A DNA stretch of 64,000 nucleotides from Sambucus nigra (GCA_949130495.1 OX422213.1:58936678-59000677), one strand, 5' to 3'. Shown: positions 24,394-35,367, counted from the first letter of the stretch. Numbers and translations are program-made. Notes: generated from the letters alone by a model not told the origin.

Positions 24394-25596
24394 CTAGTGG
24401 CCGGAACCACTAGGATCAGAGGGGTCCTGAAAATGAGGAGGCAACGGTGTGTCGGAATCACTGCGCTGCAGATAAATATCTCTCATCATCCGGTAATCCT
24501 GTATGTGTTGTGCCCTCGCCTGCCTCTGCACGGCCCACTCCTGCCGCTGCTCGGCATAAAACTGCTCCTGCTGAGCCTGCTGCTGGTCTAGGTGGGACTC
24601 CCAAGTCGCCCACATGAGCTGGGTCTCCTCCCAGCGCTGGTCCTGCACGGCCTGGAATGCCGCAAAGCGGGCATCATCATCAGTGTGTGGCACGTGATAA
24701 CCCTCACCCATCTCCATCTCCCTGATCTCATCCTCCTCGTCGTCAGGCAAGTCAGCCCTCTCTGCCCTCTGTCTCTTACCCGCCGGTTGCCCACACTCGT
24801 GCTTTAGCATTTTCGAGATGTTGTCCTTAGAGAGAAGCTCGAGTGGGTCATGCTTACGGTCAGCGTCCAACTTCGGGCAACCGTGTGAAATACAAATCCT
24901 CGTGATGAGGGCAGGAAAAGGAAGGGAATATCTCCATGCGATCTCCTTCGCAGTAGCGCACATCATGTCTAGAAAAATACTGGGCAAGCTGATACTGCCC
25001 AATCCATTAATCATCGCGTAGATCAATGCGGCATGTTTGTGACGAACCTCAGACCGGTTGTTCATCACCATGAAGGAATGAACATTGATGTAGTGCAATA
25101 ATTGAGGCAAGTCCTCCATCGCAGCTGAGTGGAAAGATCCCTTATTCCATGCCTCGCCCGGTGCAAGAGCCTCTATCAATGTCCCTCGACCGAAAATAGT
25201 CCCATCAAGAAAACTAACTGAATCCGCGGGGAGAGGAACATCCATAAAATCTACCAAATCTGATATGCTGAAGGGAATCCTCACCCCATGAACCATGGCC
25301 TCATATGTAGTAGGCCCACTGCTGCTCTTTACCTCCACTAACGTCGCGTAGAATATTCAGACCAATTCCTCGTTGACACGCCCGTTAGTAGCAAGAAAGG
25401 GCTCCCACCCCTGACGGCGCAACAGAACACGCGCCTCCATCGGTATCTCCTCAAGGACCCACGCAAAGTGAAAACCAGGCAGTCGCTCGGATGTATGAAA
25501 GTGCGCATGGAACCAATCCCGCTCCTGCTCACAGCGGAAACCATCAACGCCCCCGGTGGGCACACACCTAGTAGACGAGTATTTCTTTGGTGCCAT
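24394..25596 (-). pseudogene. Transposase_32-like (putative plant transposon protein) gene, one in-frame TGA
   Basis: A 400-codon frame from MAPKKYSSTRC to DPSDPSGSGH, interrupted only by TGA at 25357-25359 (codon 80). Without it the frame reads VNEELV-stop-IFYATLVEV. Comparison with the family (NEELVREFYA) suggests an Arg codon CGA changed to TGA by a C-to-T transition. The N-terminal half holds the family words FHTSERLPGFHF, QGWEPFLA and VHGVRIPFS. The C-terminal ~90 residues are a Gln/Glu/Arg-rich coiled-coil region. Such proteins are known from non-autonomous plant retroelements; their function is unknown. From the Met at 25338, 314 codons stay open. The gene sits in the loop between the two arms, in element sense. 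Upstream sequence looks spliced. Confidence 0.7.
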
Positions 25597-25602
25597 TTCA
25601 AC

Positions 25603-26083
25603 CTACAAAACAAGAATTACACGATACAAAGCAAAGTGTAAGCAAAATTTATTGTTAGTAGTGTAAAAGTTGAAATGCTGGTGCAAGTGCGCAAAACTGA
25701 GGAGAAAATATACAACATTGCGATGAAGAATGTCGGAATGCGACAAGGCATGAAAATCACCCAAGTGTGCGTCAAAAATTGGATTGAAATCTGTTTTAGG
25801 CATTTTGACGAACACTTGGCGTGCGCAATGTGCGTCAAGGTTGAAAATACCGATTTGAACCAACGAAATCACCCCACTCATGAACAAACAACAATGCAGC
25901 AATATATACTTGTTCATGAGTGGATTTACAACAAGAAACATGAGAAAATACAGTTGGAACAATACAAAATCAGGGGGTAAACACCAACATTCAAACATAT
26001 GTCAAGAAATGGTAAAAACATGGAATTAGTGACACAATTCTAACAAAAACTACAAAATCATGTAAGAGTAATGAAGATTATAC
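25603..26083 (-). other. Candidate 5'-UTR intron of the foldback gene
   Basis: On the minus strand a donor-like AAG|GTATAATC begins at 26083. A pyrimidine-rich acceptor TTGTTTTGTAG| ends at 25603, seven bases before the ATG (25596). The region between is AT-rich, and its frames (e.g. 131 codons at 25603-25998) show no domain. The exon upstream (26084-26234) is a C/T-rich leader. Splicing is inferred from sequence only. Confidence 0.45.
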
Positions 26084-28649
26084 CTTGGATGTGTAGTAAT
26101 TGGAAGAAAAAGAGAGAATGTGGTGTGGGAAGAAATTAGGGCAAAATCGTGTATGAGAGGAGAGGAGAGAATAAGAGAAAAGAGGGGAAAAAAGTAGCAG
26201 CCCTCGGCTTTAACCTGCTCGATCGATCGATCGAATATTCTATCCATTTCATGTGTAGTCCATGGATTTGCTTACTTGTTAGTTACTAAGTATGCCTTTT
26301 TGTTAAAAAATTGAAAATTTTCAAAATTATTTTCTTTCTTTTTTCTCCTTTATTGGGCATTTTGCCCTTGTTTCCGATGATAAATTTTAATAATTGCCCG
26401 ATCAAATTAACAATTCAACGATGCATGTTCTCGATTTTAGAAGTTATTAGATCTTAGTCCCTAAATCATTGATATTATGAATAACTTCATGAATTAAACT
26501 TTAATCCGTGAGCACATGCACCATTCTTGTTATATTGATTTGGTTTAAGATTTTTATAACTCGGTATGCTTTTGTTGCATTGTATATACTTGCACCGAGT
26601 GAGATTAGAGACTTATTTTCATTTGTGAGTGTATACACTATTCTTTCCTCTTTGAAAACATTACAGTCGTTGGTAATCTCTTTATTCTTTCATTGACCGT
26701 TCATTAATTGAGTTCATCCTTGAAATGTGTTACTTGAGCATGATTTTCATATGTTGTTTTGACTCGAGAATTGCGTATACTTTGTGAAATGATCATAGGC
26801 CATCTTTGTTTTATCGCCCATATGACCTTGACCTCACCTTTTATATGTTCCCTAGTCAACCCACTTGAGCCTAAATACTAGCCTTTCTTTTCACTACCCA
26901 AAATCCCATATCCAACTCCAAATTGGAGTTTTATACCATATATATTACCTTACATACCCTTTTTTGGATTGTTGCTTGGGATTGAATGTTATTATTGTTG
27001 TGTGGTTGCAATTTGAGTATGAAAAGAGTAATAAGTGAAAGAAATAGAAAGGAAAAGAGTGAAAAAGAGAAAGCAAGAAAACAAAAGAAAACAAAAGAGA
27101 AAAAGTGAGAAAAAGGAAGAAAAGAAAAAGAAAGAGAAATTTGTTTATATTGTTTGTAGTATTTCAATAAGCTTTGATTACTCTCTCGATTGTTATATCT
27201 AATGCTCGTTTGGACATCTTTGTCCAACTTTTGATATTGCCCACTTTTTCACATTATTTTGAGTTTCATCCCTAAACACTTTGAATCCGTATATACATCC
27301 CTTTCCTTTCGTACCCTAACCTAGCCTACATTACAACCCTATACAAGTCCTATGTGATCTTAAGTAGATGTAATTCAAATGTTTAAATAGTGTTGATAAT
27401 CTGTGAAAATGCATTTCGCCTCTTTTATACGTGCGGTATCCTTTCACTGAGATTGCAACTTTTATTTCCTATATAGCGTTCTTCATTTTTGACATGTGTG
27501 CGGCCTAGTTTCCATTTACATTTACTCCTTATGACCGCATGTCCCGTGTGTTACCTCCCTATTTCAAGTGAATTCATTTGATGAGTGTGATGCCCGGGAT
27601 GATTGACTTTTATGCATGCTTTTATATTTAGTATCCGAGTTATTTAAGTTTTTTGCCAAATCATAATTTGCATATGCTCACTCCCCTCCCACATGTTAGA
27701 GTTTCAATTCCTTGAGGTGCATTCGATAATGTTAATGATTTGGACTTTTGTGTGAATTTATTCACTTTGCTAATAATGCACATGAAATCCTTTTCGCCAT
27801 TATTGGTCTTGTCGCATGTTTGATTGGGCATATTTTGAGGAAACTTTATGATGTTTGTGGGTTCCATCACTGAAAACCCTCACGAGACGACACTCGTCCA
27901 CTAGGGTAACCTAGGGGTTTAACGGCTTATTGCATACGCTAAATGCAATCGAATCGCCCGCGAAAGTGGCCTTATCTTTTTATTGCTTTTATACCATACT
28001 TTTGTACTCTCTCCTGTGTTGGTTTACTTGTTCTTCTTATTGCATCCTATTTCATTGCTAGGGACTAGCAATGTGTAAGTTAGGGGGTGTGATACGACGC
28101 AAATATTGCGTATTTCATCCGTCGAACCTACGCATTTTAGCCCCCTCGGGTGACTTAATCGCTATATTTAAGCCCGTTAACCAGACAACCTCAGTTTATA
28201 CTGTTAACATGCTATATGAGGTATAATTGGTCTTTTGTAGGTATTTAGGTACCAAGTATGGGATCCGGACGCATTCCGCGCAATTTGCGCACGTTCAAGG
28301 GCAATCCGGTCATTTTACAGTTTGGGCACCTGGCCCGACATCTACACGGAAGTTGTAGCTCTCCTCTCTAGATTCGCGTGACCGTGAACGGTGCGTGATT
28401 CCGAGTTCGTACGATATAGTTACAGCGATTTGAGCGGAGATGGATTGTATGCCAATGCAGGGGAAATTGCAGGTTGCCCCTGCTTGATCGATCGATCGAT
28501 TCTGAGGGTCGATCGATCGAGCCTTCTTATTTTTTCCACGATTTATACTGTCGATCGATCGACCACAGGGGTCGATCGATCGATCCCCTGTTTTCTCCTG
28601 CAGATATTTTCTTTCTTTTCTTTCTTCTTTTCTTTTATTCCAACTTACT

Positions 28650-28660
28650 ATATAAGCTAG
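28650..28660 (+). promoter_or_regulatory. TATA box of the inverted LTR copy
   Basis: ACTATATAAGC at the expected place, after the GATCGATC palindromes and before the leader. The facing copy at about 28793-28801 on the minus strand has the same box. The two LTR promoters thus point at each other across about 140 bases. Confidence 0.5.
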
Positions 28661-28687
28661 TTTTTGTTGTAATAAAAAGGAGACTCT

Positions 28688-28751
28688 CGCATTCTGAAAT
28701 AGATAGTTTTACTTAGGGTCGTATTCTGAAATAGATAGTTTTACTTAGGGT
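28688..28751 (+). repeat. 32-bp tandem duplication at the LTR-LTR junction
   Basis: Two adjacent 32-base units (28688-28719 and 28720-28751), each a cg(c/t)attctgaaatagatag type word ending acttagggt. They differ at one position. The other LTRs carry a single copy. It lies just before the point where orientation flips. Confidence 0.85.
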
Positions 28752-28760
28752 TTGGTTTGG

Positions 28761-29368
28761 AGAGTCTCCTTTTTATTACAACAAAAACTAGCTTATATAG
28801 TAAGTTGGAATAAAAGAAAAGAAGAAAGAAAAGAAAGAAAGTATCTGCAGGAGAAAACAGGGGATCGATCGATCGACCCCTATGGTCGATCGATCGACAG
28901 TATAAATCATGGCAAAAATAAGAAGGCTCGATCGATCGACCCTCAGGCTCGATCGATCGATCAAGCAGGGGCAGCCTGCAATTTCCCCTGCATTGGCATA
29001 CAATCCATCTCCGCTCAAATCGCTGTAACTATATCGTACGAACTCAGAATCACGCACCGTTCACGGTCACGCGAAGCTAGAGAGGAGAGCTACAACTTCC
29101 GTGTAGATGTCAGGCCAGGTGTCCAAACTATAAAATGACCGAATTGCCCTTGAACGTGCGGTTGCATACGGAAATTGCACGGAATGCGTCCGGATCCCAT
29201 ACTTGGTACCGAAATACCTACAAAAGCCCAATTATACCTCATATAGCATGTTAACAGTATAAACCGAGGTTGTATGGTTAACGGGCTTAAATATAGCGAT
29301 TAAGGCACCCGAGGGGGCTAAAATGCGTAGGTTCGACGGATGAAATACGCGATATTTGCGTCGTATCA
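28761..29368 (-). repeat. Partial 5' LTR of element C
   Basis: The first ~608 bases of the LTR in element sense (29368 down to 28761), ending at the flip point agagtctcc. It pairs with 28089-28690 as a near-perfect palindrome with about a 70-base asymmetric centre. The rest of the 5' LTR and the PBS are missing. Confidence 0.85.
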
Positions 29369-29373
29369 AGAGG

Positions 29374-30219
29374 GTTACTTTTCCCAAGAGATATTGTTTA
29401 TGCCAGAGGATCCCAAGCTACGGGAAGTAGTTTTGACGAAGGAGCATGTTTTATGATTCACTTTACATCCTAAAAGAGATTGAATATACAGTAATAGGGG
29501 GAGTTTCTATTTTTGGTAAGGTGAATCAATTTTAGCATAGATTGTGTTGAGAGGGTGCTCCTGCCAGTTAAGAAGGTAGAACACCGGATATATTCACAGA
29601 GTTGCAGTGTTTAAAATTCTAGTATGTAAGTGGGATAGTACACCTATTGATTTTTATTGGGTTCAAAGGTGCCAAAAAGGACATTAAGTCATTTGTCGTC
29701 CTTTGAGATATATTGAGCAAGTTGATTAGAAATAAGAGTTAGTTGGTGCTTCGTGTTAAGAGGTTTTATAGATAATTCAAAAGAAATATTGTTCATTATA
29801 GAGCATGTGAGTGTTACCGGAGTAGGGAAGGGAGATTTTAGAGACAAGTAGAAGTATTGTTTGGGATCCCAAGAAAGTAGGACCAGGTGTTTGGAATGAT
29901 CTCTCTAATGTGGGGAACCCTGGAGTTCAGGTTCCAATATGGAGTTGATTTGAATTTCCTCTTCATAATCTTAGATATGGTGAGCCTGGTATCATTTGAC
30001 CTTGACCAAACAACATCAATGTGTGCACGATGTTTTCCACGAGTACATGACAGAAGGAGTTCCTGAGGGACAAGTTGGCATTCCAACAATTTCAATAGTT
30101 TGGTTTTAGTATTAGTCAAATGTGACGTACAAAAACACGACTTGATGTGTATTAGGGAGAATAAATAGTAGACTATGTGTAGTTGTGAGGACAAAATTCC
30201 TTGTTTTAGGGTGGATGAA
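29374..30219 (+). pseudogene. Chromovirus integrase and C-terminus, decayed
   Basis: Right part of the pol interrupted by element C. Translations give MPEDPKLREVVLTKEHVL near 29414 and LHPKRD-IYSNRGSFYFW near 29460. These correspond to the integrase zinc-binding region of Tekay/Del-type gypsy elements (CVPDDPELR...H...HPG...MYxDLK..FWW). A conserved LTLTKQHQCVHDVFHEYM block near 30010-30055 corresponds to the C-terminal PPxLSxVHDVFHVSMLR segment. Only ~250 bases separate the two, so the DDE core is deleted. Stops and frameshifts are frequent. A purine-rich stretch and TATAATACCC follow at 30220, read as the start of the 3' LTR. Confidence 0.65.
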
Positions 30220-30307
30220 TATAATACCCACAATTTTAATGCATTAATTAAATATTAAAATTTAGTAATTATTATTTATGCCCTCAATGATATATGATGT
30301 CACTATG
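30220..30307 (+). repeat. Chromovirus 3' LTR, first piece
   Basis: TATAATACCCACAATTTTAA (TG start mutated to TA) directly follows the pol remnant. The Tat element then interrupts the sequence, with CTATG duplicated at 30303-30307 and 51785-51789. The LTR resumes at 51790. Confidence 0.55.
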
Positions 30308-30788
30308 TGTTGATGTAAAAAACTAGATTTGATCTATTTAATTAATCACAGATAAATATGAATACATAAATAAGACAATGGATTTTTAAAGTGGTTTGTC
30401 CTTAGGAAAATGGCCTACATCCGCTGTTTTGTATTGCTGGGTATTTTCCTTCGTCTTTTGTATGTTTGCTTATGGAAGCTTGCCCCGCTAGTGGGGGTGT
30501 TACAAAGTATTTATAGCCCCTTGGGCTCTCAGTATGAATAGACAATATGTTGTTATTTAATAGACGTATACATCTTTACATAATAAGAATGTTCATTGAA
30601 TCTGTTTTTGTCATTTGATCTTCCTAATTAGATGCTCGGTACTCTGAGTAGCTCGTCACGCTGAGTAGCTCGGTGTGTTATGTAGCTTGGTACTATGAGT
30701 TTCTCGGTAAGTATATTTCATTCCACGCAGGAGGACACGTGTCTTCATATAATTGTTCCATGTCAGCTGACTAATTTTTGTATCAATA
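30308..30788 (-). repeat. 3' LTR of the Tat element (481 bp)
   Basis: Matches 41367-41540 plus 51481-51784. The minus-sense TATA box GGGGCTATAAATACTTTG lies at 30509-30526. A purine-rich AATAGGGGCTTC PPT lies just upstream in element sense (about 30789-30800). Confidence 0.88.
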
Positions 30789-31230
30789 GAAGCCCCTATT
30801 GTTTCACAGTTGAGGTTGGATATGAGAGTGTGGAACATTATGCCCAAAAGTTGCTCGGTCATGTTCACCCAGTCTTGTTAGATTATAGATCTCCAACACT
30901 TGTGACATTTAATGATTTTGAGCGCAAAATGGAAAACTTGTAAATATTTCGAATCTTCGATAAACGCTTGGGTTTTTGCGTCTTTCTCATCATTTAGCCG
31001 TCGAAAACGCAATCGTTGTCTCTAGTGATCATTACTTTTCTCGTTTCCCAAAAATAATGCATTTGAAGGCGATACAATCAAATCGTGTTTTACCTTTTGC
31101 CTTTTAGACTTCCAAACTCTTTGTCTTCTCACTTTTTCATCTTATGATCATTCCTTATGTCATCCTCCTTAGCTGAATCCAAGTGTCTCTATAAGAATTT
31201 ATTCCTTTTTCTTTCCTTGCTTTAGCCACC

Positions 31231-33393
31231 ATGGTTTACCTTATCGAATCATTGGATAAGTTTAGGGATGATTTTATGATTCCTTCTTGGGTTATTCTGG
31301 AAGAACCTCCTTGCCCTTCGTATTTATTTTCTCTAGCCGAGGGATAATGGTTTCCTTCCATTTTTGTAGCTGAATGTGGTTTTTCTTTCCTACCTAACCC
31401 CATGTGCTTGAAATTTTGCCAATATTTTGATATTATTCCTGCAAGTACTTCCAAATACATGGAGGATAGTTAATGGCGTACATAGGTTGAATCAAATTCA
31501 TGGAACTCATTTAGGTATATCTAAAATTATGTATTGTTATAAATGGGTTACTAAGAAGAGCTTTAGTGGTCAATCTCCCTAATGCCAATAGGGATTATTT
31601 TGAACATGTGGTTGTGATGAAAAACTGGCAACACCTCCCGTTAAAAGGGAAAAATGTGTACCAAGGCCCCAGATGTCCGCTCTATGGCAATGGTATAGGT
31701 TGTTTTTAGTTTTTCAATTTAGAATGCGTCACTTACACTTATTTTTTATTTGTTGCAGTTGACATTAAAGGATATCCCCAAAAGAGAGTGACGTTAATAT
31801 AAAAGATTTGAAATTTATCTGGGGGTTGCATCAAGAAATAGCTGAGAACACGTTAGGTCCGCTTCCTATCTGCTGCAATACAAGAGCACCACTTCTTCTG
31901 TTATTGCTCATCTTCTTATTCCTCCTTTAGTGATTGACCTTGAGCAAGCTCCAACATCTTCTTCATTTACTAAAGAATCTTCCTCTGATTTGGGTACTTC
32001 TATTGCTGACCTCATGACTAAGAAGCGAAAAATGTCTGACCTCTTTGCCAAGTCTGCTCCTGGTACTAAAGGGGAGAAGAAAAGCAAAGACAACATTCTA
32101 GCTGAAGGAACTAAGAAAAAGGATGTTGTTCCTCCTCCCAAAGATATTAGCAAGAAGCCCCCGATTTCCCCTAAAGAGTAAACACCTTTGATTGAAGGGG
32201 TTGTCCTCATTCAAGAAAAGATAACACCTTTGATTGAAGCTGCTCCTTTAAGGAAATTGAGAAGGGGTCTTACTGAAAAGCCTATGGATGTTGCTTCCCA
32301 ACCTACTAGGGTTGAGCTTCCTTATTTAAAGACTAATTCTCTAACCATCATTACACCTGGATTGGCTCAGAAATTGATCAGGTCGAGGAATCTTCCTGAT
32401 TATCGAGCTACTGAAACTTCAACTCCTCGGGACACAGTTATCGATTTGGCAGCCCAACACCTTGCATCAGTAAGTGTCATTGTGCTTATTCGTCTGATTT
32501 TTCATTACCACGTTCATGCTCTGATTTGTGCCCTTATTCTTCTTGTAGTTTTTGGTTTACTTTGATAATATCGTGGAGAAGGATGAAGTTGTCAAAGCCT
32601 TAACCTTTTTCCAATGGAGTGGATGAAGCCCTTACTGGGTTATCAAAGTCTTTGATGGAGTCCCGACAGAGGTACGAGGAGGATAAGGCTAACTGGGAAA
32701 ATAAAATCCAATCTGCCAAGACAACTCGATAATAAGCTATTGAAGCGACCAAAGATGCTGACATAACTCTGTAAGAGGAGATTACAACTTGGTAGAAAGC
32801 TGATACAGTTCTGTAACAAGCTATAAATGCTTTCAAAGAGGTGGAGGAGGAATTAAAACTCACCATTTCCAGCAAGTTGGAGGCTAATGGGAAGCTTGAA
32901 GAGGCTGGACGGCGTAAGAAAGACCTTGGGGAGAAGGTGAAGTCTGCTGAGGAGATTTTAAGGGAAAAAATTTCCTCAAAGAGGGTGAAGAGAAAAGCTG
33001 TTGTGAAGAAGTCTTTTAGCTCTAGCTGGGACAAAGGATGGAACAAAGCTTTAGTTGTTGTCTCTTCCTAGATGGATTATGCGAGTTTTAAATACTTTGG
33101 AGATGGATGGGTTGCAGCTTTGAAAGAGTTGAATGTTAGTGATGATTCTGAATTATTTGAGAAACACACTCATGGCCCTCCTCCCACTATTGAAGAAGAA
33201 GAATAAGATGAAGATGGATCTGATGAATCTTTTATGTTGATAGTAGAACAAACACTTGATATTACCATCCCCCAATCCTTCGAGCAAGTTCAGCATACAA
33301 TCTCTACCAAGCAACACCACTTGCCTTTCGAGCAACCAATTCCTTCTTCCAAATTGGCTGATGATGTTGTAGGGAATAAGGAGAAGGTGTAAA
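31231..33393 (+). pseudogene. Antisense extra ORF 1 of the Tat element
   Basis: Plus-strand coding remnant, opposite to gag-pol. It starts MVYLIESLDKFRDDF. After one TAA it continues WFPSIFVAECGFSFLPNP and CLKFCQYFDIIPAS, resembling the N-terminal fold of the aORFs of Tat elements (a 'hPLxxFhxxhLxxhGlaPaQLxPN' pattern). A Lys/Pro/Ser-rich stretch follows (31930-32181), then a charged coiled coil (32640-33070) and an acidic tail ending KEKV-stop at 33391. Several stops and frameshifts interrupt it. Antisense ORFs in the 3' region of Tat-lineage elements, such as Grande, are published; their role is unknown. It could have its own promoter in 30789-31230, but I see no clear TATA box. Confidence 0.6.
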
Positions 33394-33583
33394 GTTATTC
33401 GATTCTTTACTTGTCTTATGTTTCTATTTTTCCTTTTCATCTTGTACCATTGGTTGTACACTCTTTGATTTTGATCAATAAAATGGACTTTGTCATTTAC
33501 TTTGAGTTTTCTCCTTTACCTATTCAATATAAGCGTACATTTATTGATTTGAATTTACTTTTCCCTGCTAGTCTATTACCAGG

Positions 33584-34868
33584 ATGGAACTCTTGTCATT
33601 TCATGATACAGAGTTGATGAATAAATGTAATGATTACTTCAAAGCTAGTCGTACAGACTTCACTGAGGCACAAATAGTCGATATCCTTGGGTTTGATGCT
33701 TCTGAGCGAGCAATTGATGAGTATCAATATTTAAAGTGCTTGCTTGATTGGGCTGTGACCAATAATATGGATTATTATGAAATGATTGAAGATTTTCAAG
33801 GAATGATCGAAGAATTTCAATTGTAGCACAAATAAGCCACTGCTCTCTTTTATATGAGGGTTATGAGAAAAACTACCAACAGTTGAGTGTTGATCGGGGT
33901 TATCGCAAGTTCATTTCAGCCCATAATAAGAGAGAGAGTGTGTCCTAAAACTTAAGATTGAAGATCACAGAAACATCGCTAAGTTGCTGGAAGAAGAAAA
34001 TAATGCTTTGAGAGAAGAATTGAGACACTGAAATTTGCCTCTTCCTATGGAGCTCTGGTTCCAATCGGTGATGAGGCCTTTTCATTTTTGGAAACTGAAA
34101 AATGCTGCATTGAGAGAAGAATTGGAGGCTTTGAAAAGAGATAGACCTACATCTTCCTCTTGTGGAAAAATAAGAGATGGTCGGAGCAGTATTGAAGAGA
34201 CGAGGGCTCAATAAGCCTTACAAAATCAAGTTGTTCAACTAAAGGCAAAAAATCAAGCCTTGGCTGAAATGTCCCAAAAATTTAAAATTCTTACCGAGCA
34301 GCTTTCCAATTAGAGTTCTGTATTGGAGAGTAAAGAGAACTTGGTGAAAAAGCTTCATCATCATATGGAGTGATTGACGTATCAATTCCACAAACAACCC
34401 AGAGAGTTTTGGATAGTAGGATACAATGGAGCTTTATGCCATCTTAATGCTCAGTTAAAACAATCAAATAATGAGGGATACAAATAGGGATGGTTGAAAG
34501 CCTCGACTGTGATGAAACTTTAGAAAGGAAATTCCTTATGGGATTGGTATGAGCCTGGATTACTTGATCTGCCTGTGCCTCCCTTTAAACTAGATGTCAG
34601 CTGGATTCCAGCCCACTCTATTCCTCAGTGTTTGATCTGCAAGTGTCTTGGTGACTACCATCTTTATGAAGATTTTGAGATACCTCGACCTCAACATTTT
34701 CTTGATCGACGAAGTTCCATCAATACTAGGATGCTGCAAGATTTGAATTTTATCAACTCTTCCTTTGATCTAGATGATCTTTCAACTGGAATGGATCATG
34801 CACCTAAATCTGAAGGGAAAAAACCAGTAGAATATGACATTTGTATTTCATTATTGATCATGCAATGA
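33584..34868 (+). pseudogene. Antisense extra ORF 2 of the Tat element (broken)
   Basis: Second plus-strand block. An 80-codon acidic start (MELLSFHDTELMNKCNDY, 33584-33826) is followed after stops by coiled-coil-like text. A 97-codon segment (34575-34868) contains CLICKCLGDYHLYEDF. No domain is recognised. It may be the second half of one antisense protein or a separate gene. Low GC and repeated Glu/Lys heptads match ORF 1. Confidence 0.45.
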
Positions 34869-35242
34869 AGAAAAGTTCATTTATTTTGTAATTTTATTTC
34901 CTTGGAAATAAATTGTAATATGTTTTTCTTATCATGCTATATTTTAATGAATGTACGCATCTATAAAGGGACAATTTGTGTTGTATTGATTTGATTGCCT
35001 AGACAATGGAGCTTTGCCCCAGTTGTTTGCCTAGTTGTAGTGACTTATCACCCACGAGTGACTAAGAAATGGAATCGTTTTCATCCCATGTTTTTACTTA
35101 GTTGTAGCAATCTTATCTAGATTGCCTTGGTGCCTATGCAGTGGATATTTTACCCATCTTCTTGCCTAGTTTTAGATTCCCCTTGAGATCACCCATAATC
35201 AAATAGGCCTTGCCTTGTATGATTGTTGTGCCAACATTATTA

Positions 35243-35367
35243 GATGTCGACCAATCATGGTTGGTGGTTGTTGGTATGCCGACCAACCGTAGTTGGTGGT
35301 TGTTGATATACTGGCCAATCGTAGTTGGTGGTTATTGATGTCGACCAATCGTAGTTGGTGGTTGTTG
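35243..35367 (+). repeat. 31-bp minisatellite, four units, in Tat 3' region
   Basis: Four head-to-tail units of 31-32 bases, each built on a gaccaatcgtagttggtggtt core with ACCAA/TTGGT inverted halves. It lies just downstream of the integrase in element sense. Tandem arrays in the 3' UTR of Tat/Ogre elements are known seeds of plant satellite DNA. Confidence 0.9.

Larger units (their letters stand above)
26235..28760 (+). repeat. Right arm of the giant inverted repeat
   Basis: Plus-sense copy of the element's 3' internal region (26235-28088) followed by an LTR start, TGATACGACGC at 28089, running to about 28760. It mirrors 21433-23913. Differences are scattered substitutions, an extra GATCGATC unit near 28560 and a 32-base tandem duplication at the outer end. 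Confidence 0.85.
20623..29368 (-). mobile_element. Element C: gypsy-derived giant foldback element
   Basis: One insertion bounded by a perfect 5-bp TSD, AGAGG (20618-20622 and 29369-29373), with LTR ends TG...CA. In element sense (minus strand) it contains, in order: LTR start (29368-28761); an inverted LTR part and inverted 3' internal region (28760-26235); a spacer with a spliced-looking gene (26234-23914); the same 3' internal region in normal sense (23913-22062); and a full 3' LTR (22061-20623). The PBS, the rest of the 5' LTR and the ORF of element B are absent. The related element B shows what the unrearranged family looks like. Confidence 0.85.

Noticed and set aside
25603..25998. 131-codon minus-strand frame upstream of the foldback gene
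   Set aside because: It lies wholly inside the candidate intron and has no recognisable domain. Its Phe/Leu-rich composition follows from T-rich intron sequence.
28391..29138. Open frames of 80-128 codons with IDRS/VDRS repeats in the LTRs of element C (also 21472-21831 and 18575-18760)
   Set aside because: The Asp-Arg-Ser repeats are simply GATCGATC palindromes read in frame. They occur on both strands of non-coding LTR sequence.
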